Shown here: positions 7,716-16,223 of the stretch, piece after piece
Layout: each line of letters opens with the position of its first letter
Numbering within the stretch: position 1 is the stretch's first letter
Source of the DNA: Propionibacteriaceae bacterium
Lineage (GTDB): Bacteria > Actinomycetota > Actinomycetes > Propionibacteriales > Propionibacteriaceae
DNA: 49,136 nt
Direction: 5' to 3'
Assembly: GCA_025965155.1 (NCBI GenBank)
Contig: JAOPXN010000020.1
Span: forward strand, 1 to 49,136
Translations under genes and position numbers: made by a program
Notes under the pieces: model-generated
The model's database searches: none
Told to the model about the DNA's origin: nothing
The model's input: only the letters and a program-made list of their open reading frames with translations

Positions 7716-8734
7716 CAGGTGATTTCGGCGAAAGAGGTGTTCAGACCGGAACCGATGCCGATCAGCACGACCTGATCGCCGGCCTGCAGGACGTCGGCCT
7801 GGCTGGCCAGCGTGAACGGCACGGCGGCCGGGCCCATGTTGCCGTAGGTCGGGAGCGTGAGCGGGAAGCGTGCCAGGTCCACGTCAAGGGCCTTACACAG
7901 CGCCTTGATATGCACCAGCGACGTCTGGTGCGCGACGAAGCAGTCGACATTGTCCCAGCTGAAGTCCGCAGCGGCGTCCTTCCAGGTCTCCAGAGCGAGC
8001 GCCAGACCGGCGTTGAACAGCTGCTTGGTGTCAGTACGCATCCGGTTCAGGTCGCCGACGCAGAGGTCGTGGTGCTCGGTGCCTGCCCTGCTCACCCCAC
8101 CCACCACCCGGTGGCCCTCTGGATGACGGTCGGCCCGTCCCAGCACCATGGCCGCCGCCCCGGAGCCCAAGGTCAGCGTGGCGAACTGCGACCTCAGGTC
8201 ATCCGCGGTGGCGTCGTCGGCCGCCAACCGGTCGAGGGTGACCTGCTGGGTGTGTCGCGCCCCCTCCGCGTCGACGATCAGGGCGTAGTCGGCCTGGCCA
8301 GCGTCGATCATGGTGCCGGCCAGCTGGATGCCATTGACGAACCCGAGGCACGCATTGGCCAGGTCGAAGTTGAGGCAGCTGGTCGGCAGCCCGAGCTGGT
8401 GGTGCACCGCGACGGCCGAAGACGGCTCGAGGTAGGCGCGCGACACCGACGAGTTAATCATCAGGCCCACCTGGGAGGGGTCAACGCCGGCTTCGGCCAG
8501 CGCCTTGGCCCCGGCCATCGCCGCAGCGTCGGCGAAGCTGACATCCTCTGGCCACCAGCGCCGTTCCCGCACGCCGGCCAGCTCCTCCAGCATGCCGCCT
8601 CGCATACCGACCCGTTCGTAGGTGCAACTCAGCCGTTGGTCGAACTCAGCGGATGTCACCACGATCGGCGCCTCAACGGCGCATACCGAGAGGATGGCCG
8701 TGTTGTTGTGCCGATAGGTCGCATTACCGCTCAT
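7712..8734 (-). CDS. oleA: OleA, thiolase-fold acyl-CoA condensing enzyme
   Basis: A 340-residue member of the FabH-like thiolase superfamily. It joins two fatty acyl-CoAs head to head to give a beta-keto acid, the first step of long-chain olefin synthesis. The triad is complete: Cys129 in NACLGF, His269 in AHQTS and Asn299 in YGNMGPAA. Glu103 (YLEPSS) sits where OleA enzymes carry the glutamate that reaches across the dimer. The Gly-rich end GIGSGLNTSF is typical. The start is ATG 8734, with GGGAAGGGG ending five bases upstream. The open frame runs on to 8905, but that extension is unlike the family. It is the first gene of oleA-oleBC-oleD, so the promoter should lie in 8735-9004, shared with the divergent permease gene. 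Confidence 0.92.
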   Translation of the reverse strand: MSGNATYRHNNTAILSVCAVEAPIVVTSAEFDQRLSCTYERVGMRGGMLEELAGVRERRWWPEDVSFADAAAMAGAKALAEAGVDPSQVGLMINSSVSRAYLEPSSAVAVHHQLGLPTSCLNFDLANACLGFVNGIQLAGTMIDAGQADYALIVDAEGARHTQQVTLDRLAADDATADDLRSQFATLTLGSGAAAMVLGRADRHPEGHRVVGGVSRAGTEHHDLCVGDLNRMRTDTKQLFNAGLALALETWKDAAADFSWDNVDCFVAHQTSLVHIKALCKALDVDLARFPLTLPTYGNMGPAAVPFTLASQADVLQAGDQVVLIGIGSGLNTSFAEITW

Positions 8735-9004
8735 GGGTACCCCTTCCCGGGGGGAGCCGCCGCACCCAGGTGCCAACGGAGGTGGATCTTGCCCGATCTT
8801 CTGCAGCCAACTAGTTCCCCGACGGCAACACTCCAACCGCTCCGCTGCTGTGAATGTCCCCGACCCAGGGAGCATAGCCGCCCCTAACCGGCCGGCCCTG
8901 GACACCCGAGTGGAGCACCGTTTCGTGGGTAGTTGTGCTAGGACGGTGCATACCGCCCCCGCGCGGGCCCGGCGCTCCCGCGGTCAACCCGAGGAAATGA
9001 CGTC

Positions 9005-10987
9005 ATGGAGGGCAGCCCGCAGTTGGTCGTACCCGAAATCGCCCCAAGTCCCGCGCAGCCGAAGTCCCCGTCGAGCCGGTTCACTCGGTGGCTGATGGCC
9101 AACCAGGTGCAACCGGTCGGCCCGGGAGCGGAAGAGGAGCACGCCCAGCCGCAGTCATGGTGGAAGGTGATGTGCCTCACCGGCGTCGACTACTTCTCCA
9201 CGCTGTCGTACCTGCCCGCCATTGCGGTGCTGGCCGCGGGAGCGCTGTCACCACTGGCCACCGCTTTCATCGTCGCGCTGACGCTGCTGGGGATGCTGCC
9301 GATGTACCGCCGGGTCGCCGCGGAGAGCCCTCACGGCCAAGGCTCGGTCGCCATGCTGGAGCGTCTGCTCCCCTTCTGGCGCGGCAAGATCTTCGTCCTG
9401 GTCCTGCTGGGCTTCGTGGCTACGTCATGGCTGGTCACCATCACGCTCTCCTCGGCCGACGCGACGGTGCACATGTTGGAGAATCCGTATCTGCCGTCCT
9501 TCCTGCACGGGCACGCCGTCCTCATTACCGTCGCGCTGCTGCTGCTCCTCGGCGGAGTGTTCCTGCTGGGGTTCAGCGAGGCCGTCGTGGTCGCCATCCC
9601 GCTGGTCGCAGTGTTCTTGCTGCTGAACGGCGTGGTGGTGGCGGTCAGCCTGGAGACCATCGCCCGGCAACCGGATCTGCTGGCCGACTGGACGACCGCC
9701 CTGACCTCTCACGGCACCGGCTTCACCGCCATCATCGGTCCGGCTGTGCTCGCGTTTCCCCTGTTGGTTCTCGGGCTGTCCGGCTTCGAGACCGGAGTCA
9801 GCATGATGCCGCTGGTCGCCGCTGAAGGCCGGACTCCGGCTGAGCGGCTGGCCAACAGGATCGCGAACACGCGCAAGCTGCTGACCACCGCTGCCTTGAT
9901 CATGTCGGTGTACCTGCTGCTGACCAGCTTCGTCACCACCGTCTTGATCCCGCCGGACGAGTTCGGTCCCGACGGCGAGGCAAACGGCCGTGCCCTCGCG
10001 TACCTGGCCCACCGGCTGCTCGGCGAGAACTTCGGAACTGTGTACGACCTGAGCAGCATCGCCATCTTGTGGTTCGCCGGCGCCTCAGCCATGGCTGGGC
10101 TGATCAACATCGTCCCGCGCTACCTCCCCAAGTACGGCATGGCGCCGGAATGGGGACGGGCCGTCCGGGCTGTAGTCCTGGTCTACACCTCGATCAGCAT
10201 CATCATCACGATCGCCTTCCGTGCCGACGTCAACGCCCAGGCCGGCGCCTACGCCACCGGGATCTTGGCCATGATGTTGTCGGCGGCCATCGCTGTGACG
10301 ATCAGCGCCCACCGTCAGGGGCAGCGAGGGAGCACGGCCGGGTTCGCCCTGCTGTCGGTGATCTTGCTGTACGCCCTGGTGGAGAACATCATCGAGAAGC
10401 CCGACGGCATCGCTATCTCCGCCATGTTCATCGCCGGGATCATCATCGTCTCGCTGGTTTCCCGGGTCACCCGGACCACCGAGCTGCGAGCCGACCGGAT
10501 CGAGTTCGACCCCATCGCACGTCGGCTCATCACCGACGCCGTCACCAACGACAACGCGCTCAACATCATCGCCAACAAGCGGCAGGCCGGCGACGTCGCC
10601 GAGTACGCGGAGAAGGAAGCCGCCCAGCGCAGCCTGAACCCGATTCCGGGTCACGTGGACCTGCTCTTCCTCGAAGTGGAGGTGACAGACCCCTCCAACT
10701 TCAGCGACATCCTCAAGGTGCGCGGGGTCAAGATCAACGGCTACAAGGTTTTGCGGGTGGACAGCCCCGCCGTCCCGAACGCGATCGCCGCCGTGCTGCT
10801 GACGCTGCGCAATGTGACGGGTATCCGGCCGCACTGCTTCTTCGAGTGGTCCGAAGGCAGCCCCCTGGTGCATCTGGTCCGGTACCTCATTCTGGGTGAA
10901 GGCGACACCGCCCCGGTGGTGCACGAGATCCTGCGCAAGCGTGACGAAGATCCTGCCCGACGGCCCGCGATCCACGTCGGCGGCTGA
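9005..10987 (+). CDS. APC-superfamily amino acid/cation permease with C-terminal cytoplasmic domain
   Basis: A 660-residue integral membrane transporter. After a 50-residue polar N-terminus, [21 protein letters not shown] opens the first membrane segment, the interrupted TM1 region typical of APC permeases. About 12 hydrophobic segments run to residue 495; [22 protein letters not shown] resembles the TM6 substrate region. The last 165 residues are soluble ([42 protein letters not shown]). This layout matches large uncharacterised APC permeases of actinobacteria; substrate is unknown (amino acid or K+-like cation are both possible). ATG 9005 is preceded by GAGGAA eight bases upstream. It diverges from oleA, with a 270-bp shared upstream region in which I see no clear riboswitch. 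Confidence 0.83.
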   Translation: MEGSPQLVVPEIAPSPAQPKSPSSRFTRWLMANQVQPVGPGAEEEHAQPQSWWKVMCLTGVDYFSTLSYLPAIAVLAAGALSPLATAFIVALTLLGMLPMYRRVAAESPHGQGSVAMLERLLPFWRGKIFVLVLLGFVATSWLVTITLSSADATVHMLENPYLPSFLHGHAVLITVALLLLLGGVFLLGFSEAVVVAIPLVAVFLLLNGVVVAVSLETIARQPDLLADWTTALTSHGTGFTAIIGPAVLAFPLLVLGLSGFETGVSMMPLVAAEGRTPAERLANRIANTRKLLTTAALIMSVYLLLTSFVTTVLIPPDEFGPDGEANGRALAYLAHRLLGENFGTVYDLSSIAILWFAGASAMAGLINIVPRYLPKYGMAPEWGRAVRAVVLVYTSISIIITIAFRADVNAQAGAYATGILAMMLSAAIAVTISAHRQGQRGSTAGFALLSVILLYALVENIIEKPDGIAISAMFIAGIIIVSLVSRVTRTTELRADRIEFDPIARRLITDAVTNDNALNIIANKRQAGDVAEYAEKEAAQRSLNPIPGHVDLLFLEVEVTDPSNFSDILKVRGVKINGYKVLRVDSPAVPNAIAAVLLTLRNVTGIRPHCFFEWSEGSPLVHLVRYLILGEGDTAPVVHEILRKRDEDPARRPAIHVGG

Positions 10988-11158
10988 CTCGCTGGACGCT
11001 CGTCCGCTACTCGGTCAGGCGCTGTCCCAGGTCCGTTCAGATAAGGTTTGCATTCGGCGCGGCTGGGAGTAATCTTCGATCACCCAACCCGGTCGAGGAA
11101 GTTCGCCAAGACGTCGCGCGGTGGCCATCTCAATACGTCCACCGAACCGGAGCGACAG

Positions 11159-12040
11159 GTGACCCTGACTTCTGCATCGCCGTACCTTGACACCAGTCTC
11201 CTCGCCGTCGAGCCGCTCCCCCTTCCGATGGTCGGCTGGGGTGAGTCCGAGGCGCAGGCCGCAGTCGCGGAGGCACGCCTCGTCGTCGATCTGGCGCCCG
11301 CCACGGTGGTCAGCGCCCTCACGACCGTTGTCCTTCAGGCCGGCGACGTCGCGGTGAAGGTCTACCCGCCCGGCACCGATCCGGGCCATCTGGCCGATCT
11401 GTCCCGACAGTTGGCGGGTACCGACACCGCGGTGCTGCTGCATCAGCCGCCGATCGTTACTTCCTACGGTGTCGTCAGCCTGAGCCGGTGGCTACCGGGT
11501 GGGCGGCCGGCGAGCTGGCCGCGGGTGGGATCGCTGCTGCGGCGTTTCCATGATCATTCAGCCACCGTCGTACTGGCGCCGTGGGTGCCGCTGCGACGGC
11601 TGGTGCCGCAGGTCGAGGGGCTGCCGGAGGAGTCCGCCGCGGTGCTGCTGGATGCCCGGGCCACGTTGCTCACAGCGCTGGCCGAGGTCCTCTCGGTCCT
11701 CGGCGAAGGCCCGATCCACGGCGACGTATCTCCGTCCAACGTGCTGGTGGGCCCCGACGGTCCGCAGTTCATCGATCTCGACTTCGCCGCACACGGACCT
11801 CGCGAGTACGACCTGGCCAGTGCGGCCCGGCGTCGAGCCAGCGGGGAGATGAACGATCGGACGTACCGCAAGTTCTGCCGCCGGTACGGCTTCGACGTCC
11901 GCGAATGGGACGGGCTCCCGCTGCTGAACCGGATCGCGGAGCTGGGCGCTGTCGCGTTCCGGCTCTGGGACAGCCGGCACCATGGACTCGACCTTGACTG
12001 GCTCGACGAAACGGTCGGGTACTGGCGCACCCCGCTCTGA
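11159..12040 (+). CDS. APH-like (aminoglycoside phosphotransferase-fold) kinase
   Basis: A 293-residue small-molecule kinase of the APH/choline kinase fold. Lys67 (DVAVKVYPPG) should bind ATP phosphates, IHGDVSPSNVLV (186-197) is the catalytic loop with Asp189, and FIDLDFAAHGP (204-214) holds the Mg-binding Asp. These correspond to the HGDxxxxN and IDxxD/F motifs of the family. The start is taken at GTG 11159 with GGAG six bases upstream; the frame stays open to 11048 without a good site. The acceptor is unknown; such genes are often wrongly named resistance genes and may act on sugars, amino alcohols or nucleosides. It converges on the phosphatase gene, with only 48 bp between stops. Confidence 0.8.
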   Translation: MTLTSASPYLDTSLLAVEPLPLPMVGWGESEAQAAVAEARLVVDLAPATVVSALTTVVLQAGDVAVKVYPPGTDPGHLADLSRQLAGTDTAVLLHQPPIVTSYGVVSLSRWLPGGRPASWPRVGSLLRRFHDHSATVVLAPWVPLRRLVPQVEGLPEESAAVLLDARATLLTALAEVLSVLGEGPIHGDVSPSNVLVGPDGPQFIDLDFAAHGPREYDLASAARRRASGEMNDRTYRKFCRRYGFDVREWDGLPLLNRIAELGAVAFRLWDSRHHGLDLDWLDETVGYWRTPL

Positions 12041-12092
12041 CCCTAGGCCGCTCGGCCTCGCCTCTCCGGCTCCTGGCTCTGTCCGGGGTCAG
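12037..12092. terminator. Weak hairpins between convergent kinase and phosphatase genes
   Basis: CTGACCC (12037-12043) pairs with GGGTCAG (12086-12092), and inside it AGGCC/GGCCT (12045-12058) forms a short stem. The structure overlaps both gene ends and has no U-run. It may stop transcription from both sides; weak evidence. Confidence 0.3.
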
Positions 12093-12598
12093 GCGGCGCT
12101 GCGTACCGGCGCCGGCAGCGACTTCAGCCAGTCGGCGAACTGGACGTTGTTGACGGCGCGGGCGCGATGCGCCTGCACGTGGGCGAGGGCTTCGCGGCCA
12201 CTGATGCCCAGCACCTCGCGGATGATCAAGGTGACCAACAACCCTGACCGGTTGCGACCGAAGGTGCAGTGCACGAATACCTGCCGCCCGTCGGAGATCA
12301 GCCCCGCCACCAGGGTGGCAAGCCGTATGGTCAGGCCGGGGTCCGGCACCTCGTCGTCGTCGACCAGCGGGCACTTGAGGTACGTCAGGTGGTCCAGCGA
12401 ACCGGGCGGCGGGAACGCGTCCTCGTCGGCGGCGTCGATCACGGTGTCGATCCCGATCCTGCGTACCCACTCGTAGTCGACCGGGCAGCCCCCGTGCCAC
12501 AGCCGGCCAGGGAGCTGTTCGCAGGGCGGGTCGGCCGGGTCGACGCCTTCAAGATGTACCGGGTCGGTGGTCAGGTTGAGCCCGCTCGCATCACTCAC
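12089..12598 (-). CDS. Dual-specificity / tyrosine-type protein phosphatase
   Basis: A 169-residue cysteine-dependent phosphatase. The signature HCTFGRNRSG (110-119) gives nucleophile Cys111 and phosphate-binding Arg117, matching HCxxGxxRS. The loop PLVDDDEVPD (77-86) carries candidate general acids (Asp79-Asp82). It lacks a signal peptide and should be cytoplasmic. The fold is of the DSP/PTP superfamily; the substrate could be phospho-Tyr, phospho-Ser/Thr, RNA cap-like or phosphoinositide groups. The start is taken at GTG 12598, which removes a non-family extension up to 12658; no strong ribosome-binding site supports either choice. It is convergent with an APH-like kinase. Confidence 0.82.
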   Translation of the reverse strand: MSDASGLNLTTDPVHLEGVDPADPPCEQLPGRLWHGGCPVDYEWVRRIGIDTVIDAADEDAFPPPGSLDHLTYLKCPLVDDDEVPDPGLTIRLATLVAGLISDGRQVFVHCTFGRNRSGLLVTLIIREVLGISGREALAHVQAHRARAVNNVQFADWLKSLPAPVRSAA

Positions 12599-12720
12599 CG
12601 GACCACAGTACCCGCCGGGCTGCGGGCCCCAGAGCGCGCTCCAACCCGGGCGAAGCACCGCCCGCAGCTGATCTTGCTGCGGTGCGGGGTAGACGCCGAG
12701 CTGGCCTCAGCCGCCCACCG

Positions 12721-12806
12721 CCGACCTAGGTCGGTCGCAGTTCACGTTGGTACGATGGCCCTCTGCAGCAGCCCCGGTCACGTCCTCACTCCCGCCGACT
12801 AGTCGG
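12721..12806. promoter_or_regulatory. Two related CTAG-centred palindromes upstream of the PrmC-like gene
   Basis: CCGACCTAGGTCGG (12721-12734) and CCGACTAGTCGG (12795-12806) are both perfect palindromes, both preceded by CCG, and both centred on CTAG/TAG. Their centres are 73 bp apart, close to seven helical turns. They lie in the 203-bp gap between the phosphatase and methyltransferase genes. Paired near-identical palindromes are typical of a repressor binding two sites with looping. The regulator is unknown. Confidence 0.45.
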
Positions 12807-12861
12807 ATCTTCCGCGCTCTGGTCGGCATGTCGTGGCACAACTGACTAGTGGAAGGCGTTA

Positions 12862-13656
12862 ATGGCCAACTCCACCCCATCGTCGGCTCGGTCCGTCGTC
12901 GACCGGCTGCGATCCGCTGGCTGTGTCTTCGCCGAGGAGGAGTCTGAGCTGCTGATCACGGCGGCGACCAGCCGGAGCGATCTTTCCGCCATGGTGGACC
13001 GGCGAGCCGCCGGCGAACCGCTCGAGTACGTCCTCGGCTGGGCGGAGTTCTGCGGCCTGCGGATAGCCGTCGACCGCGGGGTCTTTGTCCCGCGCCACCG
13101 TACCGAGTTTCTGGTTCACGAGGCGACAGCGCTGGCCTGGCCCGGGGCCGTCGTCGTCGATCTGTGCTGTGGGTCGGGCGCCGTTGGCGCGGCCCTCGTG
13201 GCGGCCGTCGGCGCGGTCGAGCTGCACGCCGTCGACCTCGACCCTGCGGCGGTGGCCTGCGCGCGTTGCAACCTGCCCGAAGCTGTTGATCAGGTTTACC
13301 GGGGTGACCTGTACGAACCGCTGCCCGCCCGACTGCGTGGCTGCGTCGATGTCCTCGTTGCGAACGCGCCGTACGTACCGACCGACTCCATCCGGCTGAT
13401 GCCTCCCGAGGCCCGCGAACATGAGCCGCACCTGGCGCTGGATGGCGGCGCGGACGGGCTCGACCTGCTGCGCCGGGTGATCGCCGACGCGCCACGGTGG
13501 CTGGCACCAGGCGGCCACCTGCTGGTGGAGACCAGCGAACGGCAGGCGCCTCAGGCGGTCCAGGCTGTGTTTCGCCCCGGCTTGATCCCCCGGGTAGCCA
13601 GCTCAGAGGAGTACGACGCCACCGTCGTCATCGCCACCCGGCCGGCAGATGGTTGA
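12862..13656 (+). CDS. PrmC-related putative protein-(glutamine-N5) methyltransferase
   Basis: A 264-residue SAM-dependent methyltransferase of the HemK/PrmC group. The N-terminal helical domain includes RRAAGEPLEYVLGWAEFCG, the family linker that in PrmC reads RxxGEPxxYIxGxxEF. SAM motif I is VVDLCCGSGAVGAAL (98-112), an acidic loop AVDLDPAA follows, and NAPYVPTDSI (168-177) takes the place of the NPPY catalytic tetrapeptide. PrmC methylates Gln in release factors; the NAPY subgroup is a distinct family of unknown substrate, so release factors should not be assumed. ATG 12862 is weakly supported by GGAAGG upstream. Two palindromes lie in front of it. Confidence 0.85.
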   Translation: MANSTPSSARSVVDRLRSAGCVFAEEESELLITAATSRSDLSAMVDRRAAGEPLEYVLGWAEFCGLRIAVDRGVFVPRHRTEFLVHEATALAWPGAVVVDLCCGSGAVGAALVAAVGAVELHAVDLDPAAVACARCNLPEAVDQVYRGDLYEPLPARLRGCVDVLVANAPYVPTDSIRLMPPEAREHEPHLALDGGADGLDLLRRVIADAPRWLAPGGHLLVETSERQAPQAVQAVFRPGLIPRVASSEEYDATVVIATRPADG

Positions 13657-13746
13657 CGCCGAGCTCAGTCCGCACCCACCATCGAAGGGGTCGGGGGTTG
13701 GCACGTTGTCGCCGTCTCCACGCGGCGGCCCGGTTTGAGGAGCCAC

Positions 13747-14706
13747 ATGCGTAGACCCATTCGGCCCTTGCTGGCCGTTATCACCAGCCTCACCCTGGTT
13801 GCGACCGGAGCTTCCTGTGGCCGCTCAACACCCGAACCGCAGCAGCCGTCCGGCTCCGGTGAGCAGGTCGCTACTGCGGCATCGGCGGGCGTGCAGAAGG
13901 CGACGGCCGACGCTGCGGCCCGCCCCGTCGTCCTGGCTGCGGTCGGCGACATCTCGCCACGGCGGATGGGACGGCAGCGGCAGACTGCCGATCTCGCTCT
14001 GTCCTGGAAGCCGACGGCGGCTCTGGTGCTCGGGGATCAGCAGTACCCCGACGGGAAGCTGGCGGACTTCCGGAAGTACTACGATCCGGCCTGGGGACGG
14101 CTGAAGTCGAAGACTTGGCCGGTCCCCGGCAACCATGAGTACAAGCAGCCGGACGCCCGCGGATACTTCAGCTACTTCGGTAAGCGGGCCAAACCGCAGG
14201 GCCGCAGCTACTACAGCTTCAACCTGTCCGGCTGGCACCTAGTGGCGTTGAACTCCGAGATCTCCCACGGCGCGAAGTCGGCTCAGCTGAGGTGGCTCCG
14301 CGCCGATCTGAAGAAGAACAAGATGCGTTGTGTGCTGGCGTACTGGCATAAACCGCGGTTCAGCTCCGGCGCGAAACACGGTTCAAACAAGGACATGGAT
14401 CCGTTCTGGGATGCGCTGTACGCCGAGCGAGCCGACGTCGTGCTCAACGGTCACGAGCACAACTACGAGCGGTTCGCCCGGCAGGCGTCGTCCTCCCGAA
14501 GGACCAATGGTGGTATCCGGCAGTTCGTCGTGGGTACCGGCGGCGCGGCGCAGTACCCGTTCGGCAAGCGGGTGAAGAACAGCCAGGTACGGCTCAGCAA
14601 GTATTACGGCGTTCTCCAGCTCACATTGACCCCGACCAGGTACAAGTGGAAGTTCGTCTCGATCGACAAAAAGACGCGGGACAGCGGCTCCAACGGCTGT
14701 CACTGA
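13747..14706 (+). CDS. Exported metallophosphoesterase, probable lipoprotein
   Basis: A 319-residue calcineurin-like phosphoesterase. A basic start and hydrophobic core (residues 1-23, ending VATGAS-C24) look like a lipoprotein signal, though the residues before Cys24 fit the lipobox only loosely. A Ser/Pro/Ala-rich spacer follows. The metal ligands are in order: VGDIS (Asp67), LGDQQYP, PGNHEYK, a later YWHKP and NGHEHNYER. This is the arrangement of purple acid phosphatase-like and Acp-type enzymes. It probably hydrolyses phosphate esters outside the cell; the substrate is unknown. ATG 13747 has GAGGAG four bases upstream, which decides against the TTG at 13735. Confidence 0.85.
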   Translation: MRRPIRPLLAVITSLTLVATGASCGRSTPEPQQPSGSGEQVATAASAGVQKATADAAARPVVLAAVGDISPRRMGRQRQTADLALSWKPTAALVLGDQQYPDGKLADFRKYYDPAWGRLKSKTWPVPGNHEYKQPDARGYFSYFGKRAKPQGRSYYSFNLSGWHLVALNSEISHGAKSAQLRWLRADLKKNKMRCVLAYWHKPRFSSGAKHGSNKDMDPFWDALYAERADVVLNGHEHNYERFARQASSSRRTNGGIRQFVVGTGGAAQYPFGKRVKNSQVRLSKYYGVLQLTLTPTRYKWKFVSIDKKTRDSGSNGCH

Positions 14707-14751
14707 CCGATCGGCTAGGGCGGATCCGCGGTCGCCCCGGACCGGCCGAAG

Positions 14752-15495
14752 CTAGCGGGGAAAGTTCTCCGGCCTGGGCGTGAAGATCAAATTCTGGCCG
14801 ATCACAGAGCGCGGCCGTCGCAGCGCGTGGACGACCTCGGCCGCCACATCGGCAGGATCCATCATCCGCTCCTTGGGAATCCCCCACTGGGCCATCATCG
14901 GTGTGTCCATCGCCGCAGGCATCATTCCCTGGATGCGGCATGGATGCGCAAACTCGCGGGTCTCAGTCTGGAAGATCTCGGTCGCCTTGGCGAACGCGGC
15001 CTTGGAGCTGTTGTAGGCCACCGCGCCGCTGCCCACCGTGATGGCCGAGATGGAGATGATGTTGAAGATCTCCGCCTCGACGTCGCTGGTGCGCGACGCC
15101 AAGAACCCGTTCAGGAACGCCTTCATCAAGAACACCGGGCCGTGGCAGTTGACCGCGAACACCTGCTGGTACGCCGCCTCGTCGACGTCGACGAGGTAGC
15201 CGGGACGGTCGATGCCGGCCACGTTCACCAAGATGTTGAAGGTGTCACCGTACGCCTGGAAGAGGTCGGCGGTAGCGCTGCTGCGGTCCTGGCTGCTGGT
15301 CACATCGAACTGCCGCGCCTCCGCCGATCCGCCCAACCCGGTGATCGTGTCGGCTGTCTGGTCCGCCCCCACGACATCGATGTCGGCCACGACCACGTGC
15401 ACACCGTGCGCGGCGAGGGCGACGGAGGTGGCGCGCCCGAGCCCGCTGGCTCCTCCGGTGACGAGTCCGACCCGGCCGGCGAGGCTGGTCTGCAT
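14752..15495 (-). CDS. SDR-family oxidoreductase
   Basis: A 247-residue classical short-chain dehydrogenase/reductase. It has the cofactor loop TGGASGLGRA, the acidic residue after the second strand (VVADID, favouring NAD over NADP), NVAG, the catalytic Ser in SISAITVGSG and YNSSK with the Tyr/Lys pair. Substrates could be a ketone, alcohol or sugar. ATG 15495 follows AGGAG five bases upstream, a strong start. The gene lies downstream of the hemerythrin gene on the same strand, but a 153-bp gap with two palindromes separates them, so co-transcription is doubtful. Confidence 0.88.
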   Translation of the reverse strand: MQTSLAGRVGLVTGGASGLGRATSVALAAHGVHVVVADIDVVGADQTADTITGLGGSAEARQFDVTSSQDRSSATADLFQAYGDTFNILVNVAGIDRPGYLVDVDEAAYQQVFAVNCHGPVFLMKAFLNGFLASRTSDVEAEIFNIISISAITVGSGAVAYNSSKAAFAKATEIFQTETREFAHPCRIQGMMPAAMDTPMMAQWGIPKERMMDPADVAAEVVHALRRPRSVIGQNLIFTPRPENFPR

Positions 15496-15552
15496 GGCAA
15501 CTCCTAGGGTCTACGTTCGGTACGCGGCCACGCCGCTACTCCACCCACAAAC

Positions 15553-15613
15553 CTGGCACCTCACCCACGTTATGTCGTGGGTGAAGTGCCAGATTCCCAC
15601 GTACACGTGGGAA
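15553..15613. repeat. Two adjacent inverted repeats sharing a CCCACG core
   Basis: First element: 17-bp arms 15553-15569 and 15576-15592 around TTATGT, with one mismatch that becomes a G-U pair in minus-strand RNA. Second element: perfect 9-bp arms TTCCCACGT (15594-15602) and ACGTGGGAA (15605-15613) around AC. They are one base apart and share CCCACG/CGTGGG. They lie after the hemerythrin gene and before the SDR gene. They could be a terminator, an operator pair or a dispersed palindromic element. Confidence 0.7.
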
Positions 15614-15648
15614 ACCAACAGGCCCAACCGCCAGCCGGCACGCCAGGG

Positions 15649-16149
15649 TCAGGCGATGATGGCGTCGACGGTCTTCTTCAGTGCGCTGGGCTGGGTCGGG
15701 CTGCGGGGGGCGGTCTTCTTCTGCTCCAGCATCCGCTCCCCTAGCTCGGCCAGCTGCTTGCGACCCAGGCCGGCCCGGACCTTGGGGAACCAGTCCTGCT
15801 CCTCCTCGTCCATGTGGTGGGTCACGTTCTCGATCAGGACCGTCATCTTGGCGGTGAACCGCTCATGGGTCGGGTCCATCGCGGCCAGCTCCATCACCAA
15901 GACGTCGGCCACGTGATGTTCCTCGTAGGACTCCAGCACGTCGTCCTCCAGGTCGGGAAGGAGCCGACGGACCTCCGGATACATCGTCTCGTTCTCGATG
16001 TAGGTGTGCACCGTCAGCGCCTCGATGATCTTGGTCGCGAGCTCGCCCTTCTTAGCGTTCGCGTTCTCCCCCGCGGCGGTGAACTCTCGAAACAGGCGAC
16101 GCATCTCCTTGTGGTCGTCGCGCAGAATGACGATCGCGTCAGTTGACAT
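15649..16149 (-). CDS. Hemerythrin HHE-domain protein
   Basis: A 166-residue four-helix protein with the residues expected to bind a non-haem di-iron centre: His13 (DDHKEMRRLF), His48 and Glu52/54 (VHTYIENETMYPEV), His78/79 (EEHHVADVL) and His111/112 with Glu115-117 (THHMDEEEQDWFP). Hemerythrin-like proteins bind oxygen or nitric oxide, or sense iron and redox state; this one is cytoplasmic and has no fused domain. The tail (KKTAPRSPTQPSALKK) is basic and probably disordered. ATG 16149 has GAAAGGG 11 bases upstream. The helices and metal residues make the fold assignment firm; the role is open. Confidence 0.9.
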   Translation of the reverse strand: MSTDAIVILRDDHKEMRRLFREFTAAGENANAKKGELATKIIEALTVHTYIENETMYPEVRRLLPDLEDDVLESYEEHHVADVLVMELAAMDPTHERFTAKMTVLIENVTHHMDEEEQDWFPKVRAGLGRKQLAELGERMLEQKKTAPRSPTQPSALKKTVDAIIA

Positions 16150-16223
16150 CAGTTAGTTGCCCTTTCAGGTGCTGGGATTGAGATAATGACTTTGCCTTCA
16201 GATGTACCCACGACCGGTCGTGG

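Noticed and set aside
8735-9004. c-di-AMP (ydaO-type) or other riboswitch before the permease
   Set aside because: No recognisable conserved core on either strand; only ordinary GC-rich intergenic sequence.
11159-12040. Aminoglycoside resistance
   Set aside because: The APH-like fold is common in unrelated kinases; nothing in the sequence or context supports resistance.
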